Assembly (NCBI GenBank): GCA_963777915.1
Contig: CAVZSH010000005.1
Location: 124,001 to 188,000 of the forward strand
Origin: CAVUPF01 sp963777915
GTDB lineage: Bacteria; Actinomycetota; Thermoleophilia; Solirubrobacterales; 70-9
Direction: 5' to 3'
Length of the DNA: 64,000 bases
Under the pieces are notes generated by a model, which was not told the origin of the DNA, ran no database searches, and saw nothing but the letters and a program-made list of their open reading frames with translations. The stretch's first letter is position 1; every line of letters begins with the position of its first letter. Both the position numbers and the translations under genes were made by a program. Below, piece by piece: positions 53,459-61,895 of this stretch.

Positions 53459-53973
53459 TCAGCTACCGGCGAGGGGATCGGTGGCGCCGATCGCGACTGA
53501 TTCGAGCACCCGGTTGAGAGGCACGAGCAGGATCTCGACCTGCGCCGAGGAGCCGAGCACCACGTAGAGGCAAAACGGCCGCTCGTGGTGGGTGAAGAAG
53601 CGTTGGAGGCCCATCTGTCCAGGGCGCGCGAGCAGAAGTGCCCGCGAGCTGAACCCCGCCGCCTGCAGGGCACGCGGAGGGCGCCGGCTCGCGAATAGGC
53701 CGCCGCCGGCGCGCAGGCCGTTGCCCGGCACGTACTCCGTAAGCGCCATGAAGACGCCCTCTGAGGACATATTCGCCGTCGCCGTTGTGCCGAAGTCCCC
53801 GTCCTTCGCTGGCAGGGCGAAGTTCGCTGCGTGAAGGGTCGCGGCCTTGGGCGGGGCGCTCGCCCCGCGCGCGAGCTTGACGGCTATCTGCAACCTCGAC
53901 TTGGCGTGCGTATATCCGGCCGTCCCAACCTGGCGGCAACTCGACGGCGAGCTGATGGGCGCTGAGGCGCAAC
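53459..53973 (-). pseudogene. Conserved hypothetical, frameshifted, end of the Mau-like operon
   Basis: The reverse strand reads LRLSAHQLAVELPPGWDGRI and YARQVEVADSR in one frame. After a shift near 53870 the neighbouring frame continues LHAANFALPAKDGDFGTTAT, FMALTEYVPG, then LLLARPGQMGLQRFFTHHER and PFCLYVVLGSSAQVEILLVP. The joined protein (~170 residues) resembles a hypothetical family I recall from Solirubrobacterales (ending GRAFCLYVVLGS). The likely TTG start overlaps the end of the MauF-like gene. The break may be a true mutation or a one-base sequence error. Confidence 0.55.
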
Positions 53974-53977
53974 CTGG

Positions 53978-54574
53978 CTACCCCGCGACTACCAGCAGAG
54001 CGGCGAGGGCTAGAACGGCTTGAGTGGCGATCGCAATCGCCGCCGTCGGTCGCCGGCGATGCTCCAGCTTCGCGCCTAGGGTGATCAGCGCGCCGGGCGT
54101 ATCGATGCCGGCCGTCGCGAAGATGATTGCGGCTCGGGTGAAGCCGAACGTTGCCCCGATCAGCGCGCCGAGGCTGGGGGAGCCGCTCAGCGCGGCTGCC
54201 AGGAAGGCCAGGTACACCGCCGAGGCGCTGACCACGGTGACGAATCCCAGTCCCAACTGGAACCCGAACCCGAACCCGTACACCCAGCCGCGATAACTCC
54301 GCATCCAATCCTCGTTGACCTGGCGCGCGACGCTGGGCAGGCGGAGCCCTCCCAGTTCGAGGTCAAGCGCCACGCCGATGAGCGCCGCGCCGACCAGCAC
54401 CAGGAGCCGGATTGAGGATGAAGAAGAGGGGGCGCCGAGCAGCGCGCCGAGGCCGCCGAGGCCGCCGCCGAGCAGCGCACCGGCCACCGTGGATCCGATC
54501 ACGAATGCGCCCACCGTCACGCCCCATCGGGAATTGCGGCCCCGCTCGCCGAGCGGAGTGATGCTAGTCAGCAT
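53978..54574 (-). CDS. MauF/CcdA-like membrane protein
   Basis: A 198-residue protein with about six membrane helices (for example VGAFVIGSTVAGALLGGGLG, FVTVVSASAVYLAFLAAALS and AIAIATQAVLALAALLVVAG). The opening MLTSITPLGERGRNSRWGVT resembles the MauF/CcdA-type start seen in methylamine-utilisation clusters, and its position next to MauD and MauE homologues supports that. It lacks the cysteine pair with which CcdA passes electrons; indeed there is no Cys at all. It may stabilise or transport components for the Cys-rich exported protein. Assignment is moderate. Confidence 0.6.
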   Translation of the reverse strand: MLTSITPLGERGRNSRWGVTVGAFVIGSTVAGALLGGGLGGLGALLGAPSSSSSIRLLVLVGAALIGVALDLELGGLRLPSVARQVNEDWMRSYRGWVYGFGFGFQLGLGFVTVVSASAVYLAFLAAALSGSPSLGALIGATFGFTRAAIIFATAGIDTPGALITLGAKLEHRRRPTAAIAIATQAVLALAALLVVAG

Positions 54575-54666
54575 CGACTCGCCTCACGGAGACCAGGCCG
54601 AGCGGATTGCGCCGATCAGCGCGAGGCCGAGACCGAGGCCAAGGCCAAGGATCTCCGAGCCGACGC

Positions 54667-55413
54667 TCAACTTGCCTGACCCTCGCGCTCGCCGGTTGGG
54701 TAGAGGCTGGGGTGGCCGGGGCCGATCCCGGCACGCTGCAGTTCTCGCTCCGCCCGCAGGGCCCGCTCGGCACCCGAGAGGGCCGGCCTGGGCGGCGCTT
54801 CGCCGCCGGCCTGGCCCTCGAAGACCGCGAGGTCGTCGAGGGCGTCGGCGAGAAGCGAGCTGACCTGCTCCCAGCCGCTGGCCGCGCCCTCGCCGTAGAT
54901 TCTCCCCGAGCTCCCGTCGACGTAGACGAAGTAGGGGGTGCTGGGAACGCCATAGGCCTCCCAGGCCGCCGAGGACATGACCAGGGGAACATCGGAGGGC
55001 GCCAGCTCGCGCAGTCGCGCCGGCCGCTCGTGGCTTGAGTCCTTGACGACGATCGCAAGCCGCGCTGCCCCCGGCAACGTCCCCCTTCGATCCGGCTGGA
55101 AGTCGCGCCAGAAGCCTTTGCAGACCGAGCAGCCGCTGCTTAGGAATGCCAGCAGGGTAGGGGCGCTTCCAGGTCCAAGTCCGATCTGCACGGCATCCCC
55201 GTTCAAGGTGGCGCCGGAGATGTCGGTCGCTGGCGGGGCATCCTCGCGCTCAGGGCCCGAGCCCGGGGGCGGGATCCCGACGCTTGAACTCGCCTCCTCG
55301 CGCTCGGGCCCGAGTCGTCGCAGGATCTCGGCGTGGCTGCGCAGCAGGCCGACCACGAGGATCGAGAGCAGCACGAGCAAGACAGTCTCGCCGGCGAGGA
55401 GCGCGACGGTCAC
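54667..55413 (-). CDS. MauD/TlpA-like thioredoxin-fold protein
   Basis: A 248-residue membrane-anchored protein. The N-terminal helix is VALLAGETVLLVLLSILVVG. The exported domain has LLAFLSSGCSVCKGFWRDFQ (CSVC redox pair), then MSSAAWEAYGVPSTPYFVYV with the cis-Pro and DGSSGRIYGEGAASGWEQVS. MauD proteins have this architecture and help form the many disulfides of the methylamine dehydrogenase light chain. Its direct neighbour upstream is a Cys-rich exported protein, a fitting client. The C-terminus is long and charged. Confidence 0.82.
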   Translation of the reverse strand: MTVALLAGETVLLVLLSILVVGLLRSHAEILRRLGPEREEASSSVGIPPPGSGPEREDAPPATDISGATLNGDAVQIGLGPGSAPTLLAFLSSGCSVCKGFWRDFQPDRRGTLPGAARLAIVVKDSSHERPARLRELAPSDVPLVMSSAAWEAYGVPSTPYFVYVDGSSGRIYGEGAASGWEQVSSLLADALDDLAVFEGQAGGEAPPRPALSGAERALRAERELQRAGIGPGHPSLYPTGEREGQAS

Positions 55414-55416
55414 CGC

Positions 55417-56070
55417 TCAAGCTCCCGGGTTGGGGGCGAGGACCCTGACGTTCTTCTCCGAGAGACAGCCTGCCTCGTGGCTGCAGGTGGTGTCGTCTTG
55501 CTTGTAGGTGGCGTTGCAGTGGAACTCCGGGATCGTCGCCGGGTTCTCGCAGACCACCACGCGGCAGGCGATCGGGGTGATCTCAGCGATCTCGGCATGG
55601 CACTGGCCGTAACGAAAGACATTGCACGCCACCCGGCGCTGCTCGCAGCTCCCCGCCGCGCATTGACAGCCGCCGGGGAAGTGGTGCCCCGGCTCCTCGT
55701 TGCAGTCGACGTAGTAGCGGACGTTGCGATCGCTGCAAAGGCGCTTGCCCGCGTAGTAGCTGCACTTCCACCAGCCGCCGACGAAGGTGTGGGGAGGGCA
55801 GCTGTTCTGGCCTCGGTTGATCGAGCAGCAGAACTCGGTGTAGCCGTCGTTGCAGAGGCTGCTCCCAGCGCAGTCGCCGGGGCCGATCACCGCCCAGGCT
55901 GATTCGGGTCGGAGCAGGAAGCGAAGCGGCGCCACCGCGAAGGCGGTCGCGGCGAGGGTCACCCGGCCCAGGAAGCGCCGGCGCGTGGCCCGGCGCTCTA
56001 AGAGCGAGCCGGTGGCCTCGACCAGGCGCCGGCTCGGCACACCGGATTCGCGAGGCTCAGGCGGCTTCAT
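55417..56070 (-). CDS. TAT-exported Cys-rich protein resembling methylamine dehydrogenase light chain
   Basis: A 217-residue protein with a twin-arginine-type signal (RRATRRRFLGRVTLAATAFA) and a mature part with 18 cysteines. CPPHTFVGGWWKCSYYAG, VDCNEEPGHHFPGGCQC and CRVVVCENPATIPEFHCN align in spacing with the MauA light chain. MauA carries tryptophan tryptophylquinone built from two Trp. The first is present here (GGWWKC), but the second, in MauA before the Cys of IIWCFG, is Val (VVVCEN). TTQ therefore cannot form in the usual way. Neighbours are MauE and MauD homologues, with no heavy chain. It is either a light-chain relative with another function or a different cofactor protein. Confidence 0.7.
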   Translation of the reverse strand: MKPPEPRESGVPSRRLVEATGSLLERRATRRRFLGRVTLAATAFAVAPLRFLLRPESAWAVIGPGDCAGSSLCNDGYTEFCCSINRGQNSCPPHTFVGGWWKCSYYAGKRLCSDRNVRYYVDCNEEPGHHFPGGCQCAAGSCEQRRVACNVFRYGQCHAEIAEITPIACRVVVCENPATIPEFHCNATYKQDDTTCSHEAGCLSEKNVRVLAPNPGA

Positions 56071-56597
56071 CGCCTCGGCCGGCGTTGTATGCGCGCCAGG
56101 ATTCGGGGAGCAGGGTGAGCAGTGCCAGGGTCAGGTAGACCGAGCACCCGATCCCCGCCAACAGCGCAAGCGCCGGGAGGCCTTCGCCCAAGATCCTCGC
56201 CAGGCTCTGAGGCGGCTCCAGGGCCGCCGCCGCCGCGAGCGTTGCGCAGGTCAGGTTCAGCGCCAGGTGACCGAGCTGGGCGGGGGTGGAGGCCTCGCCG
56301 AAGCAGCCGCATGGGGCCTGGCGCTCCCCGTGCAGCCGGCCGGCGCTGACCGCGACCGCGAGCACGAGATATGCACCGGCCAGCGCCGCCAGCCCGATGC
56401 GGCCGGGAGCAGATCAGGCAGACCGCGCCGAGGCAGGCCTCGATCACGCCCACCCCGCGGGCGAGCGCGGTGCTCGCAGGCAGGCCGAGCGCGTCGAGCG
56501 CCTCAAGGGCGCTTGCGGGGGAGCGCAGCTTCGCCACCCCGGCCACCAGCATCAACCCGGCTGCGATCCCAACCAGTGGCGCCAGCACCTCGCTCAC
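56057..56597 (-). pseudogene. MauE-like (DoxX-fold) membrane protein, frameshifted
   Basis: From GTG 56597 the frame encodes APLVGIAAGLMLVAGVAKLR, GVGVIEACLGAVCLIC and then shifts near 56405. The other frame carries RIGLAALAGAYLVLAVAVSA, RQAPCGCFGEAST (the conserved CxCFG motif of MauE), LALNLTCATLAAAAALEPPQ and LLAGIGCSVYLTLALLTLLP. Removing one C from the run restores a ~180-residue four-helix protein. The GTG overlaps the stop of the preceding Fn3 gene and the end overlaps the TAT protein start, so the operon structure is intact. MauE is thought to support disulfide formation with MauD. Confidence 0.72.
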
Positions 56598-57439
56598 TGG
56601 GCAGACAGCCTTCCCGTAAGTTGAGCGAGCTCGCTACCGCGTAGGCAGCCGGTGAGGCGAACCTGCAGGGTGCCGGCGATCCCTTCGACGCGGTAGCCAG
56701 AGACCGTAGTGGGGTAGACCGAGACCCTGTCGCTGCTTCGGAAGCCCTCGCCGTCGTTGCAGAGCCCGTTGACCCGCTCTTCGCCGACGTAGTGATCTCC
56801 GCTGTGGCGCCTCAGGGTGCTCGAGAAGCTGCCCTTCTTGCCGCGCCTTAGCAAGCTCACGGTTGGGCAGAGGCCCTGGCTGCAGTGGGCGGTGAAGCGG
56901 TAGGGGCGCTGAGTTACCTGACCGGCGTGTTGACCGAGTGGGGCGCCGCCGCGGAGCACCGTCAGGCTGACCCCAAAGCGGCCGGAGAGGATCGCGTCGG
57001 CAGTCTGGAAGGTGCGATCTTCGCCGCTTGCCTGGCCGAGAGCGTTGCTGGCCAAGATCCGGTAGTGGTAGAGGGTTCCGAAGCTGAGGTTGGAGAGGGT
57101 GGCGGAGACTTCTTGTGGCGTCGTGCCGGCGCCGGCGTCCTGTGTGGCGGAGGCGAGGCCGTAGCCGGTTTCGGTGCCGTACTCAAAGACGAAGCTCGTC
57201 TCAGCGCCGCCTGGATCGACCGTGCCCTGGAGCGTCGCCCCAAACGGTGAGATCGAAGTGGCGCTCCCGGTGAGGGCGCTCGGCGCGGTGGGGGTGCCCG
57301 GCGTCGTCGCTGCGAGCCGACCGGCGCCAGGCGCGACGGACTCGGCCCTGGCGGATCCCACGGCCCACACAGCGAGTGCGCCGGCTGTGAGGGCAGCTAG
57401 GAGCCCGATGGATCCACGATCGATCGAGGCTGCGACCAA
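56594..57439 (-). CDS. Secreted protein with one fibronectin III-like module
   Basis: The start is set at TTG 57439, giving ~281 residues that begin in a signal/anchor helix (IGLLAALTAGALAVWAVGSA). A longer frame would run into the tRNA-Sec gene. The module has SISPFGATLQGTVDPGGAET, SFVFEYGTETGYG and GTLYHYRILASNALGQASGE. The C-terminal half is beta-rich with six Cys (CSQGLCPTVS, VNGLCNDGEGFRSSD). It is the first gene of the operon leading into the MauE, MauA-like and MauD genes (GTGA overlap). That makes it a candidate partner or target of the exported Cys-rich protein. Confidence 0.72.
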   Translation of the reverse strand: MVAASIDRGSIGLLAALTAGALAVWAVGSARAESVAPGAGRLAATTPGTPTAPSALTGSATSISPFGATLQGTVDPGGAETSFVFEYGTETGYGLASATQDAGAGTTPQEVSATLSNLSFGTLYHYRILASNALGQASGEDRTFQTADAILSGRFGVSLTVLRGGAPLGQHAGQVTQRPYRFTAHCSQGLCPTVSLLRRGKKGSFSSTLRRHSGDHYVGEERVNGLCNDGEGFRSSDRVSVYPTTVSGYRVEGIAGTLQVRLTGCLRGSELAQLTGRLSAQ

Positions 57440-57474
57440 GGGCGCCCAGAGTAGCCGATCGCATTGACGCCGAC

Positions 57475-57566
57475 GAGGCGGCGAAGGAATCGAACCTTCC
57501 AAGCGGTGGGCTGCACCGCCCTGCTGGTTTTGAAGACCAGATGGGCCACCAGACCCCTGCCGCCCC
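57475..57566 (-). tRNA. selC: tRNA-Sec (selenocysteine, anticodon TCA)
   Basis: The reverse strand folds with an 8-bp acceptor GGGGCGGC / GCCGCCTC, the anticodon arm TGGT-CTTCAAAACCA with anticodon TCA, a long variable arm (GGGCGGTGCAGCCC region) and T arm GGAAGGTTCGATTCCTTC. Ninety-two nucleotides and the extended acceptor are the hallmarks of bacterial tRNA-Sec. selB starts directly downstream (stop at 57571), followed by selA and divergent selD, so the whole selenocysteine machinery is grouped here. Confidence 0.95.
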
Positions 57567-57570
57567 GCGC

Positions 57571-59139
57571 TCAGGGTAGACGCTCGGCAGCTCCCGGCCC
57601 GCTGCTCGGCGAGCGGCGCAGGGCGTGGCGCTCGCCGCGTCTGATCAGGGCCTTTTCGGCATCGAAATGCTCGAGCAGGGCAACCGCGTACCTCCGGGAG
57701 GTGGCCAGCTCGTCGCGCAGCTCGGCGACACTGATTGAGCCTTGCCTCGATGCCAGCTCGATCGTTCTGGCACGTATCTCGGCCAGGCTCGAGGCCGGAA
57801 ACCAGACTCCCGGCTTGACCCGGGTGAGAAGCCCGGCGCCCGCCAGAGCCCGCAGACCCTGCTCAACCCGGGCCGGCTCGACCCCAAGCGCTGCCGCGAG
57901 CATCCGCGGCTGGCGCGGTCGGACCCCGTCGAGCGCCAGCAAGCTGAGCATCTGGGTCGCAAGGGCGTCGAGCTCGACCGCCGGCTCGGCGTTGAGACGC
58001 GTGGCAGCTGCTCGCGGCTCCTTACCCGGCTCGGCGCCCTTGTCTTTCGTCGCTGGCTCCTCGGGAAGGCTTGAGTGCCGTCCGCGCCGCGGCGGCGCCG
58101 GGTCTATCACGATCGCGCCACCGAGGGTGTCGGGCGGCGCCAGCTGGCGGAGCACGATCCGGTCCTCACAGGCGGCGATCAACGGCCGCTCGAGTCGAAG
58201 CTGGGCTTGACCGCTCTCGTCGATCAGAGCCACTCGCGCGGGCGCCTCGCGCGTTCCGTGGTGGACGTGTATTCGCGTCCCGCTCTGCAGTCGCCTCACC
58301 CCGTCCTGGGCAAGCAGCCGGACATCCAAGCGGTAGCTGGGTCTCAGGCTCGAGCCGGGGACGCTCACCACATCCCCGCGCGCGACCTGATCGTGGGCGA
58401 GGCCGCTGAGGTTGAGCGCCGTGCGCCGGCGGGGGGTCGCCACCTCGCTTGCCCGGCCATGGGACTCGATAGCCCGCACCCGCGCCTCCCGCCCGGAGGG
58501 CAGCACAACGATCCGCTGGCCACGTTCGATCCTCCCCGACTGCAGCGTCCCGGTGAGGACGGTGCCGTGGCCGTCGATCGTGAAGACTCGATCGACGTGC
58601 AGGAGCGGCTGCTCCTCTTCAAGCGAAGGCGCCACCTCAACGGTGCCCGCCACGCCCACCAGAGCTTCCTTGAGCGCTGCGATGCCCTGGCCGCAGCGTG
58701 CGCTCACCTCGATCACGGGATGCCCTGGCAGCAGCCGCGCCGCTTCCTCGGCGGTGAGCCGGCGCCTCGGGCCCTCGACCGCGTCGCACTTGGTGATCGC
58801 GACAACGCCCGCCGATACACCGAGCGCGCCGAGTACCGCCAGGTGCTCGCGCGTCTGCGGCATGACGCCGTCATCAGCAGCGATCACCAACAAGAAGAGG
58901 TCGATTCCGGTGGCGCCGGCGATCATCGTGCGCACAAGGCGCTGGTGCCCTGGCACATCGATCAGGCTGAGGCTCCGACCAGGGAGCACGAGCTCGGCGA
59001 ACCCCAGCTCGATCGAGATGCCCCGTCTCCTCTCCTCGGCGAGCCTGTCGGTGTTCGTGCCGGTCAGGGCTGCGACCAGCGCGGTCTTGCCGTGGTCGAT
59101 GTGGCCGGCGGTCCCGACGGTGAGCGATGCAGGCCGCAT
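57571..59139 (-). CDS. selB: Selenocysteine-specific elongation factor SelB
   Basis: The 522-residue protein starts VGTAGHIDHGKTALVAALTG (G1), with RRRGISIELGFAELVL (G2), LIDVPGHQRLVRTMIAGATG (G3) and ITKCDAVE (G4). An EF-Tu-like domain 2 follows, and C-terminal winged-helix repeats (LDALATQMLSLLALDGVRPR, ISVAELRDELATSRRYAVAL) bind the SECIS hairpin in mRNA. It is somewhat shorter than E. coli SelB (~614). It delivers Sec-tRNA to UGA codons. Immediately downstream of selA and upstream of selC on the same strand. Confidence 0.96.
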   Translation of the reverse strand: MRPASLTVGTAGHIDHGKTALVAALTGTNTDRLAEERRRGISIELGFAELVLPGRSLSLIDVPGHQRLVRTMIAGATGIDLFLLVIAADDGVMPQTREHLAVLGALGVSAGVVAITKCDAVEGPRRRLTAEEAARLLPGHPVIEVSARCGQGIAALKEALVGVAGTVEVAPSLEEEQPLLHVDRVFTIDGHGTVLTGTLQSGRIERGQRIVVLPSGREARVRAIESHGRASEVATPRRRTALNLSGLAHDQVARGDVVSVPGSSLRPSYRLDVRLLAQDGVRRLQSGTRIHVHHGTREAPARVALIDESGQAQLRLERPLIAACEDRIVLRQLAPPDTLGGAIVIDPAPPRRGRHSSLPEEPATKDKGAEPGKEPRAAATRLNAEPAVELDALATQMLSLLALDGVRPRQPRMLAAALGVEPARVEQGLRALAGAGLLTRVKPGVWFPASSLAEIRARTIELASRQGSISVAELRDELATSRRYAVALLEHFDAEKALIRRGERHALRRSPSSGPGAAERLP

Positions 59140-59141
59140 CG

Positions 59142-60494
59142 CTACCGAAGCGCGGCTCGCACCGCGTCGGCGGCGACGCCTGCCTCTACGGAGCTCATCG
59201 TCCTTGGGTCCAGCAGCAGGCAGCCCTCCTTGATCCTCGCCAAGATCGGCGGCTGCCCGCCGCGCAGGCGGGAGGAGAGCCGCTCGGCGCCCTCCGGGCC
59301 GGGGTCGATGACGCAGACCGGCCCCTTCAGCTCGACTCGCGGCAACGACCCGCCTCCGGGTCGCGATGCACCCCGGGCAACACTTGCCCGTTCGCCGATC
59401 TCACCTGCCAGGGTGGCGGCGCGGGCCTCCAACTCTGCTGGGTCGGCGCCCAGCATCAGGCTCACCGGTGTGCTCTGTCCCTCATGGTCGCGATGCAGCC
59501 GAAGTGTGGCTTCAAGGGCGGCGAGCTGCATCTTGTCGATCCGCACCGCGCGTGCCAGCGGATGCGCCCGGCAGCGCTCGATCGCGGTGGCGCTGCCCAC
59601 CAGCAGGCCCGCTTGCGGGCCGCCGAGCAGCTTGTCGGCAGAGCAGCACACGACGCTCGCCCCGGTTGCCACGCTGGCGCTGAGGGTCGGCTCGTCGCCG
59701 ATCGGCTCCACGGCGCCCGAGCCGAGGTCATCGATCACCGGCAGGCCTCGCTCCTCGCCGAGCCGGCAGAGCGCGGCAAGGCCGACTTCCTCGACGAAGC
59801 CGATCGTGCGGAAGTTCGACTGATGGACGCGCAGTAGTGCCGCGGTCTGCGCTCCGATAGCTCCCTGATAATCGGCGAGGCGGGTGCGGTTCGTGGTGCC
59901 GACCTCGACCAAGCGCACCCCCGCCGCGGCGAGGATATCGGGCACCCGAAAGCTGCCCCCGATCTCGACCAATTGCCCGCGGCTGACGACGACCTCGCCG
60001 CGTCCGGCGAGGGCGGCGAGCGCGACCAGGACTGCTGCGGCGTTGTTATTGACGGCCATCGCGGCCTCTGCGCCGGAGATCTCCCTGAGCAGCGGTTCGA
60101 CGTGAGCCTGGCGGCTGCCCCGCGCGCCGCGCTTGAGGTCGTACTCCAGGTTGGTGTAGGAGCTGGCGGCCCGCGCGGCTGCCTCGGCGGCCTCGGGGGC
60201 GAGCGGGGCCCGGCCGAGGTTGGTGTGAAGGATCACGCCGGTCGCGTTGATCACATCTCGCAGGCTCGATTCGGTGAGTCGTGCCGCCTGGGCCACAGCC
60301 GCTGCCCGAAGCGCCTCATCTGTCAGCTCGACCGGCAGGGCGGCGAGGATGTCACGTCGCCGCTCTGCGATAACGAGCCGTGCGGCGGCGATCGCGGTTG
60401 GGCGGTTGACACCCTCACCGATCGCCTCCGCCAGCCGCTCGACCGAGGGCAGCCTGCGCAGGGCCGCCCTGGTGGCTGGGGGGAGCTCGGTCAC
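59142..60494 (-). CDS. selA: L-seryl-tRNA(Sec) selenium transferase SelA
   Basis: The 450-residue PLP enzyme has LPSVERLAEAIGEGVNRPTA, DVINATGVILHTNLGRAPLA, NLEYDLKRGARGSRQAHVEP, NNNAAAVLVALAALAGRGEV and the PLP lysine in CCSADKLLGGPQAGLLVG. It converts Ser-tRNA(Sec) to Sec-tRNA(Sec) using selenophosphate from SelD. selB begins two bases after its stop. The divergent selD starts 23 bp away, so a shared promoter region drives both sides. Full length for the family. Confidence 0.96.
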   Translation of the reverse strand: MTELPPATRAALRRLPSVERLAEAIGEGVNRPTAIAAARLVIAERRRDILAALPVELTDEALRAAAVAQAARLTESSLRDVINATGVILHTNLGRAPLAPEAAEAAARAASSYTNLEYDLKRGARGSRQAHVEPLLREISGAEAAMAVNNNAAAVLVALAALAGRGEVVVSRGQLVEIGGSFRVPDILAAAGVRLVEVGTTNRTRLADYQGAIGAQTAALLRVHQSNFRTIGFVEEVGLAALCRLGEERGLPVIDDLGSGAVEPIGDEPTLSASVATGASVVCCSADKLLGGPQAGLLVGSATAIERCRAHPLARAVRIDKMQLAALEATLRLHRDHEGQSTPVSLMLGADPAELEARAATLAGEIGERASVARGASRPGGGSLPRVELKGPVCVIDPGPEGAERLSSRLRGGQPPILARIKEGCLLLDPRTMSSVEAGVAADAVRAALR

Positions 60495-60517
60495 CTGGGC
60501 GAGGGTACTCTGCGCCG

Positions 60518-61543
60518 GTGGCTTCGATCGATGAGACCGTGCGGCTCACGAGCCTCTCCCACGGCGCCGGCTGTGCCTGCAAGATCGACGCCGTCGCGCT
60601 TGCCGGAGTGCGCGAGCTGCTGCCGCCCAGCCACGACCGGAACCTGATCGTCGGCCTCGACCCCCCTGACGATGCGGCCGTCTACCGGCTGAGCGCCGAT
60701 CTGGTGCTGGTCCAGACGCTCGATTTCTTCACCCCGATCGTCGATGACCCCTACGACTTTGGCCGCATTGCGGCGGCAAATGCCCTCTCCGACATATACG
60801 CGATGGGGGCGACGCCGAGGGTCGCCCTCAACGTCGTCGCCTTCCCCCTGGGCTCGCTCGGGCCCGAGAAGCTGGCCGAGATCCTCAAGGGCGGCGCTGA
60901 GGTTGTCGGCGCGGCCGGCGCGGTCCTCGCCGGGGGGCACTCGATCGAGGACCCAGAGCCCAAGTACGGCTTGGCGGTGAGCGGGACTGCTCACCCCGCT
61001 GAGATCATTACCAAGGCGGGCGGGCGCCCCAGCGATCTGCTCTTCCTCACCAAGCCGATCGGCGGCGGCCTGATCACCACCGCCGCGAAGTGGGGGAGGG
61101 CAGCCGCGGATGTGCTCGCCGAGGCGATCGCGGTGATGAGCGAGCTCAACGCGCGCGGCCTGGCGGGGGCGCGGGAGGCGGGCGCCCACGCGATCACCGA
61201 CGTGAGCGGATTCGGCCTCTTGGGGCATCTGCACGAGCTCTGCCTCAGCAGTGGGGTCGGCGCGGAGCTCGACGCGGAGGCGGTCCCGGCGATTGCCGGG
61301 GCGCTTGAGCTGACCGCCGATCCGAAATGCCGAGCCGGCGGCAGCCGCCGCAACGCCGCGCAGGCCGAGGCCTTCACCGAATGGGAGGTGGGCGTGAGCG
61401 ACTCGCGGCGCTTCCTCCTCAGCGACGCGATGACCTCCGGAGGCTTGCTTGTGTCGGTTCCCGAAGGGGAGGCGAGCCGGGCGCCGGGGGATCTCATCGG
61501 GAGGCTGATCGAGGGCCCTGCGGGCAAGATCCGGGTTCGGTGA
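60518..61543 (+). CDS. selD: Selenide, water dikinase SelD
   Basis: A 341-residue protein from GTG 60518. The N-terminal catalytic segment is SHGAGCACKIDAVAL, with Cys (not Sec) at the position that is selenocysteine in some SelD proteins. NLIVGLDPPDDAAVYRLSAD, YDFGRIAAANALSDIYAMGA, LAGGHSIEDPEPKYGLAVSG and HAITDVSGFGLLGHLHEL are family blocks. It makes selenophosphate from selenide and ATP, the donor for SelA. It is divergent from selA. Confidence 0.95.
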   Translation: MASIDETVRLTSLSHGAGCACKIDAVALAGVRELLPPSHDRNLIVGLDPPDDAAVYRLSADLVLVQTLDFFTPIVDDPYDFGRIAAANALSDIYAMGATPRVALNVVAFPLGSLGPEKLAEILKGGAEVVGAAGAVLAGGHSIEDPEPKYGLAVSGTAHPAEIITKAGGRPSDLLFLTKPIGGGLITTAAKWGRAAADVLAEAIAVMSELNARGLAGAREAGAHAITDVSGFGLLGHLHELCLSSGVGAELDAEAVPAIAGALELTADPKCRAGGSRRNAAQAEAFTEWEVGVSDSRRFLLSDAMTSGGLLVSVPEGEASRAPGDLIGRLIEGPAGKIRVR

Positions 61544-61661
61544 GCGGCGCTTCTGCGCACTCCAGCGCGGAAAGGCGGCGATTGCCCGGCCCGAGGCGCC
61601 ACGGCATCCGGCTGACTGCGCAGCTCGCGGTGCCCTGGGCCCGACCGCGGCGCGGCGTCGT

Positions 61662-61895
61662 CTAGCGCTCGTAGAGCTTGACGACGCGAACCGCGCCCGC
61701 CGGTGCTGCGTCGACGCAGAGGTTGCAAAGGACGCACTCGTCGAGGTTTGCCTCGACGATCTCCACGCCGCCCTCACCCGCCTTGAAGATGTCGACCGGG
61801 CAGACCTCCTCGAGCTTGGCGGCCAGCTCGGCGTCGCCGGCGACCGCGGCATCGAGCGCGATGTCGATAAAGACCTTCTCGAGCTGAGCGGCCAT
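61662..61895 (-). CDS. Ferredoxin with one [4Fe-4S] cluster motif
   Basis: A 77-residue acidic protein. Cys ligands are in LEEVCPVDIFKAG and DECVLCNLCVDAAPAG: CxxCxxC preceded by CP, enough for one [4Fe-4S] cluster, while the usual final CP is AAP. The ATG overlaps the sucD stop (TGATG), so it is the last gene of the sucCD transcript. Its C-terminal 20 codons are duplicated as a fragment at 2398-2460. It may link to 2-oxoacid oxidoreductases that form succinyl-CoA (inference from context). Confidence 0.82.
   Translation of the reverse strand: MAAQLEKVFIDIALDAAVAGDAELAAKLEEVCPVDIFKAGEGGVEIVEANLDECVLCNLCVDAAPAGAVRVVKLYER

Noticed and set aside
58075..59823. Long forward open frame opposite selB and selA
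   Set aside because: selB and selA are certain on the other strand; the forward translation has no fold-like pattern.
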